Shown here piece by piece: positions 60,341 to 64,000 of a stretch of 64,000 bases of DNA. The stretch is from Bradyrhizobium iriomotense. GTDB taxonomy: Bacteria > Pseudomonadota > Alphaproteobacteria > Rhizobiales > Xanthobacteraceae. Positions within the stretch are counted from its first letter, which is position 1. Each line of letters begins with the position of its first letter. The stretch is taken from contig NZ_JAFCLP010000001.1 of NCBI RefSeq assembly GCF_018129405.1, positions 372,001 to 436,000 on the forward strand. Reading direction: 5' to 3'. A program made the translations under genes and the position numbers. Below the pieces are notes generated by a model. The model was not told where the DNA came from. It saw only the letters and a list, made by a program, of their open reading frames with translations, and did not search any database.

Positions 60341-61355
60341 AGTGAATCTTGTTGCCGTGCAGCTCGCGCCAGCGGCTCGGCGTCACGCCTTCCCAGTACC
60401 GGAAAGCGCGATAGAACGAGCTTGCATCCTGATAGCCCAGGAGGCATGCGACCTCGTCGATGTCGGCCGTCGGATCCGACAGAAGCTGCCGCCCGAGCTC
60501 CTGACGCGCTTCGACGAGGAGCTCGCGGAAGCTCGCACCTTCCTCGGTGATGCGGCGCTGAAGGGTCCGCTCGCTCAAGCCGAGATCGCGCGCCACGTCT
60601 GATAGCTCCGGCCGCCCGCTCGCAAGGCTCCGCTTGAGGACGACCTTCACCTGCTCCCTGACGGAGCTGCGCGCTTCCAATTCGCCCAAGGCGGACGCCA
60701 GTGCCGGCGTCAGGATTTCGAGCAGTTCCTTGTTGTGCCCGGGAAACGGACGATCGAGGTCCGCGGATTTCAGGACCAGCAGATTCCGTGCCGCGCCATA
60801 GCGGATTTGGCATTCGAAATATGTGCGGTGGACGTCGCTCTTGGGGCGAGGACGAACCAGCTCCACCCGCTTCGGCGTCAGGTGCTGTCCCGTCCCGCGA
60901 CGCCCGAGCTCGACCAGCGAGGCGAAGGTCACGTCGGTCGAGATCGCGGGCTCCGGATCGGTCGCGTACGGCCACTCCGTCGTGACCACGCACTCGTCCT
61001 TGCCTTCGTCGACGTGCAGCTGCTCGGGCGAGCACAGCCGCTTGAAGCGCGCGAGGCGGTGCAGCCCGTCGCGATAATCCCGCGCATAGAACGCAGCGAG
61101 GCTCGACGGCGGATGCACCGCCGTCTCGACGCTCTGGACCAGCATCAAGCCGAGCCCGGGCTCCGGCTTCAGCTCCTCGAGCGCCTTCCAGAGCGCAAAG
61201 TACTGCACTGTGGTGACCTGCCCCTGATCGTTCAGGTGCAAGGTCGCCGGCAATTTGGCCTGCCGCAACAGCACGGCCGGCGGCACGCCGATATGTTCAA
61301 CGGCCTGCCAGAAAGCCCGGGGAATCTTGCATCTGTCTGCCGCCGACCCGCTCAT
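60339..61355 (-). CDS. AraC-family regulator, OruR/ArgR-type with arabinose-binding-like N-terminus
   Basis: A 338-residue regulator. The N-terminal two thirds match the AraC_binding_2-like ligand domain (FWQAVEHIGVPPAVLLRQAKL, then LFALW-type helices). The C-terminus holds two HTH motifs: LSDVARDLGLSERTLQRRI and IDEVACLLGYQDASSFYRAF, then WEGVTPSRWRE. It sits between two SDR genes on the same strand, 8 bp after the upstream SDR stop, so it may regulate both. Its stop codon lies at the edge of a dispersed repeat. Confidence 0.9.
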   Translation of the reverse strand: MSGSAADRCKIPRAFWQAVEHIGVPPAVLLRQAKLPATLHLNDQGQVTTVQYFALWKALEELKPEPGLGLMLVQSVETAVHPPSSLAAFYARDYRDGLHRLARFKRLCSPEQLHVDEGKDECVVTTEWPYATDPEPAISTDVTFASLVELGRRGTGQHLTPKRVELVRPRPKSDVHRTYFECQIRYGAARNLLVLKSADLDRPFPGHNKELLEILTPALASALGELEARSSVREQVKVVLKRSLASGRPELSDVARDLGLSERTLQRRITEEGASFRELLVEARQELGRQLLSDPTADIDEVACLLGYQDASSFYRAFRYWEGVTPSRWRELHGNKIH

Positions 61356-61363
61356 GACTAATC

Positions 61364-62197
61364 CTAGCGCGTCTGGCGGCTCATGATGATGCGGTCGAAC
61401 GCGCGATCACCAAACCATTCGCGGATCTTGATCATGGGCAGGGCGTACTTGCCCGCAACGTAGCGTGTCCGCGGCCTGGCCTCCTTCACGGCCCTGGAGA
61501 CGACGTCGGCAATGACGCTCGGATTGGTGCCGAGGCCGTGGCCATAAGCATCCCGGGTCGACTTCGCGACCGCCTGCGTCACCTTGGCGTAAGGCCCCGT
61601 CCCCGAGCGCTTGAGCAGGCCATTGGCAACCACATCGCCAAATCCCGTCTCGATCAGGCCGGGCTCGACGACGACGACCTTGATGCCGAACGGCGCAAGC
61701 TCGAGCCGAAGGCAATCGGACCAGCCTTCCAGCGCATGCTTGGTCGCGTGGTACCAGGCACCCAGGAGTGTGTAGATCTTGCCGCCCATCGAGGTGATGT
61801 TGACGATGGTGCCTGCACGCTTCTCGCGCATCTTCGGCAAAAGAAGCTGCGTCAGGCGGGCGGCGCCGAACAGGTTCACCTCGAACTGGTAACGCGCTTC
61901 GTCGATGCCGACGTCCTCGACGGGGCCGTAGAGGCCAAAGCCGGCGTTGTTGACGAGCACATCGACGCCGTCGACCTCGCGCAGGATGGCATCGGCCGCC
62001 GCCTGGATGTCGGCCTCGCTCGAAATGTCCATTCTCAGGGACCTCGCCCCGAGCTTGACGAGGTCATCCATCTTGTCGACGTGCCGCGCGGCGACGAAGA
62101 CCTGAAACCCGTCCTTGATCAGACGCCTTGCGATTTCCTTGCCCATGCCGGAGGAGGCTCCGGTGACGAGCGCGGTCTTTTTCGATCTGTCGAACAT
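61364..62197 (-). CDS. SDR-family oxidoreductase
   Basis: A 277-residue classical SDR: cofactor loop TGASSGMGKEIARRL (about 13-27), VDVLVNNAGFGLYG (about 75-88) and catalytic YHATKHALEGW (Y near 151). The family is close to bacterial oxidoreductases annotated as retinol or ketosteroid dehydrogenases, without known substrate here. It is the first gene of a short minus-strand unit with the AraC gene 8 bp downstream. It differs clearly in sequence from the SDR at 59265, so it is not a recent duplicate. Confidence 0.9.
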   Translation of the reverse strand: MFDRSKKTALVTGASSGMGKEIARRLIKDGFQVFVAARHVDKMDDLVKLGARSLRMDISSEADIQAAADAILREVDGVDVLVNNAGFGLYGPVEDVGIDEARYQFEVNLFGAARLTQLLLPKMREKRAGTIVNITSMGGKIYTLLGAWYHATKHALEGWSDCLRLELAPFGIKVVVVEPGLIETGFGDVVANGLLKRSGTGPYAKVTQAVAKSTRDAYGHGLGTNPSVIADVVSRAVKEARPRTRYVAGKYALPMIKIREWFGDRAFDRIIMSRQTR

Positions 62198-62385
62198 CTC
62201 AACCTCTCTTCGTTCCGGTCCTTATCCTGCCGCCTCCCCGGTACGAATTGACTGACCAAGCGCGCCAATAGACTTGCACAACGCGCCAATCCTGGCGACC
62301 ACTTCAAGCAGCTGTACTTGCGGGCAAAAAGCGCGGTCCGGGCGGCCGCGCTTGGACAGAACGGTTCGGGATTGGCGGAAAACCG

Positions 62386-62856
62386 CTACCCGCGAACGCG
62401 GTGGAATGTGCGGGTCTGTCCCATCGCCGGCAGGCCGAGATAGCCTCTCAGATGCATCTTGCCGTCCTTGACGGTGGCCTTGCAGTTGTAGGTGCGGCCG
62501 GACGAGGCGTCATAGATGGAGCCGCCGGTCCACTCGCCGCCTTCCCAGCGCAAGCCCGTGATAAAGACGATGTTCTTGAGCGACCGCGAACGCAGCGTGG
62601 GATCGGGGTTCTTGGCGTCCTTCTTGAAGGTCAAATTGTCCGCCTCGACAATCTCGTTGCCGTAGAGCATGCGGGCCTGGAATTCCGTTCCGCTCCTGAA
62701 CATGTCGAGCTTCACGGTGCCGTCGTCCGCCTCCCAGGTCCCGACGATCGCATCGGGGACCGGCGCCTCGCCGTGCGCCATCGGCATCAGTCCGATGTTC
62801 AGGGTTGCCATCAGCAGGAAGATGGCGGATCGACGGGAAAGACGTGATATTTGCAT
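62386..62856 (-). CDS. Exported DUF2147 domain protein
   Basis: A 156-residue protein with an N-terminal signal (MQISRLSRRSAIFLLMATLN...HGEA) and a lipocalin-like DUF2147 domain: IVGTWEADDGTVKLDMF, then ITGLRWEGGEWTGGSIYD, SSGRTYNCKATVKDG and LRGYLGLPAMGQTRTFHRV. The ATG at 62856 has AAGGAA at proper spacing; the longer open frame adds 50 residues before the signal and is not credible. A small periplasmic or secreted protein of unknown function. Confidence 0.9.
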   Translation of the reverse strand: MQISRLSRRSAIFLLMATLNIGLMPMAHGEAPVPDAIVGTWEADDGTVKLDMFRSGTEFQARMLYGNEIVEADNLTFKKDAKNPDPTLRSRSLKNIVFITGLRWEGGEWTGGSIYDASSGRTYNCKATVKDGKMHLRGYLGLPAMGQTRTFHRVRG

Positions 62857-63024
62857 GCTGCGTTCCTTGGTTTGCGGATGGGACGAGCGATCGAGGCGCT
62901 CGCCGGTCTCGCAAATGTCTCTAGATTTCGGAAACAGCGTTCGCAGCGGCAGAAAGCGCCAGCGGAATTGCGCGGCGCGCCAATCGATGCCGATGGCCAG
63001 CGTCATCGAGTACGGCGCGACCGG

Positions 63025-64000
63025 TCAGGAAACAGTACCGCGCGCCATGCGCGCCCACAGCAGCGCGAACGGCCCCACCGCAATTCCTGCGGCAAGAACG
63101 ATGAACGCCAGCAGCCAGCCGGTCGCGCTCTGCGGGCCGCCGGCGATGTCGAGTGCGGCGCCGGTGCTCCATGCTCCAAGTGCGGACAGGCCGAAGCCGA
63201 CCGTCGAATGCAGGGCCAGGGTCGCGCCGCGATGCTCGGACGACGCCGCGGCCGACATGCCGGCGGTCAACGCGCCGGAATCCGCCGGCACCGTCAGGCC
63301 ATAGGCGAGCAGCAGCAGCGCGAGCGCCCAGGCCGGCGCCGCCGCATTGAGCCCAATCGTCAGCGCGAGACAGGCCGATGCGATCATCACAATGGTGATC
63401 GCGCGGTGGCGTCCGAATTTTAGCGCGGCTTCGTTGCCGAGGATGCTCGCGGGCATCGAGATCACCGCGAAGCAGAAGCTCAGCACGACGGGACTCAGCC
63501 ACGACGGCGCGCCTTGATGCGTGACGACGAACGTCCAGAATCCCACGAGCCAGGTGCGGATGCCGTAAAGCTCGAAACAGTGGGCGCCATAGCCGAGAAT
63601 GTATCCGAGCGCCTCGCGGTTGGCGAAGACGGGCGCGAAGTTCAGCAGCCTCCCGACCTTCGGCGCGGGCTGCCGCCGGTCGATCAGGAGGCACGCGACC
63701 ACCATTGCGATCGGGCCGCAGCCGGTGACAAGGAAAGCAGCCCGCCATCCCCAGCTGTCGGCGATCAGTTGCGCGACGAGGAACGAGAGGCCGACACCGA
63801 CCGAGAAGCTCGACGTGTACAGCGTGACGGCTCGCGATGTGTCGCCGGCAGGAAGCCGGTCCGTCAGCGTCTTCAGGCCCGGCATGTAGGCGCCGGCAAA
63901 TCCAAGTCCTGCAAGCGACCAGATCGCGGTCCCCGACCAAAATCCTTGCGCGAAGATGCCGAACGCTGCGGTCGCGACGCCACTGACGATCGAGCCCCAG
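63025..64000 (-). CDS. MFS transporter, N-terminus outside the window
   Basis: The last 325 or so codons of a major facilitator protein; the frame stays open to the window edge, so the start lies beyond 64000. About nine or ten transmembrane segments are visible. GLGFAGAYMPGLKTLTDRLP and SSFSVGVGLSFLVAQLIADS are the motif regions of the N-terminal half, and NEAALKFGRHRAITIVMI is the motif A-like loop of the second half. The closest type is the cyanate/NimT-like family. The substrate is unknown. Confidence 0.85.
   Translation of the reverse strand, partial: WGSIVSGVATAAFGIFAQGFWSGTAIWSLAGLGFAGAYMPGLKTLTDRLPAGDTSRAVTLYTSSFSVGVGLSFLVAQLIADSWGWRAAFLVTGCGPIAMVVACLLIDRRQPAPKVGRLLNFAPVFANREALGYILGYGAHCFELYGIRTWLVGFWTFVVTHQGAPSWLSPVVLSFCFAVISMPASILGNEAALKFGRHRAITIVMIASACLALTIGLNAAAPAWALALLLLAYGLTVPADSGALTAGMSAAASSEHRGATLALHSTVGFGLSALGAWSTGAALDIAGGPQSATGWLLAFIVLAAGIAVGPFALLWARMARGTVS

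Noticed and set aside
1-64000. tRNA, rRNA, insertion sequence or integron
   Set aside because: None recognised while reading both strands; no transposase or integrase sequence among the translated frames.

Overview
The window is about 64 kb of GC-rich alphaproteobacterial chromosome. Protein similarity, the gene order feuPQ / cycHJKL (ccmIEFH) / degP / two-component pair / glnE, and several intergenic repeats that I recognise from Bradyrhizobium genomes all point to Bradyrhizobium or a close relative in the Nitrobacteraceae. This is recognition from memory, not a database search. I see no rRNA, tRNA, CRISPR array, transposase or phage gene.

Layout. (1) 1-6473: a divergent LysR regulator and a complete soluble, NAD-linked molybdenum formate dehydrogenase operon, fdsGBA-fdhD-fdsD. 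(2) 6430-23446, all on the minus strand: an envelope, nitrogen and cytochrome block with glnE, a sensor kinase/response regulator pair, a DegP-type protease, a chemoreceptor, the cytochrome c maturation operon ccmIEFH, two genes of unknown function, and feuP/feuQ. (3) 23676-26045: a 51-residue membrane protein, a Ku protein for end joining, a small conserved-looking ORF and a lone Flp pilin. (4) 26163-30240: a tightly overlapped three-gene operon of an archaeal-type nucleoside/NMP phosphorylase, a PRPP synthetase homologue and a beta-CASP metallo-hydrolase. (5) 30538-33848: a 917-residue calcium-binding repeat protein and a small exported protein. (6) 33979-39565, minus strand: an ABM monooxygenase, a DJ-1/PfpI protein, a diheme cytochrome c, a two-subunit periplasmic molybdenum hydroxylase (isoquinoline 1-oxidoreductase type) and an AraC regulator. 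(7) 39904-46212: a plus-strand run of exported hydrolase, aldo/keto reductase, exported VOC protein and exported ABM protein, followed by a large winged-helix/STAND ATPase regulator. (8) 46321-51810: a ThDP enzyme, a soluble tandem-GAF histidine kinase and a membrane alpha/beta hydrolase. (9) 51872-58399: a DHA2 drug exporter, a YcgN-like protein, a class A penicillin-binding protein, a DUF1214/DUF1254 pair and a His-rich small exported protein. (10) 58563-64000: a PmtA-like methyltransferase, two SDR oxidoreductases around an AraC regulator, a DUF2147 protein and an MFS transporter cut by the window end.

How it works together. Formate oxidation is self-contained in region 1: catalytic subunits, sulfurtransferase maturation factor and regulator. 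Region 2 combines cytochrome c assembly with envelope stress and envelope signalling. A perfect 18-bp palindrome that matches the FixK/FNR consensus sits at the right distance upstream of ccmI, suggesting control by oxygen. Regions 6 and 7 look like two back-to-back small-molecule oxidation clusters, unusual in that several enzymes carry export signals.

Most worth a second look: the phosphorylase/PRPP synthetase/beta-CASP operon, which could form an RNA- or nucleotide-ribose salvage route; the exported VOC-ABM-hydrolase cluster with its STAND regulator; two hairpins that bury Shine-Dalgarno sequences (46268-46315 and 58124-58146); and the ccm palindrome.
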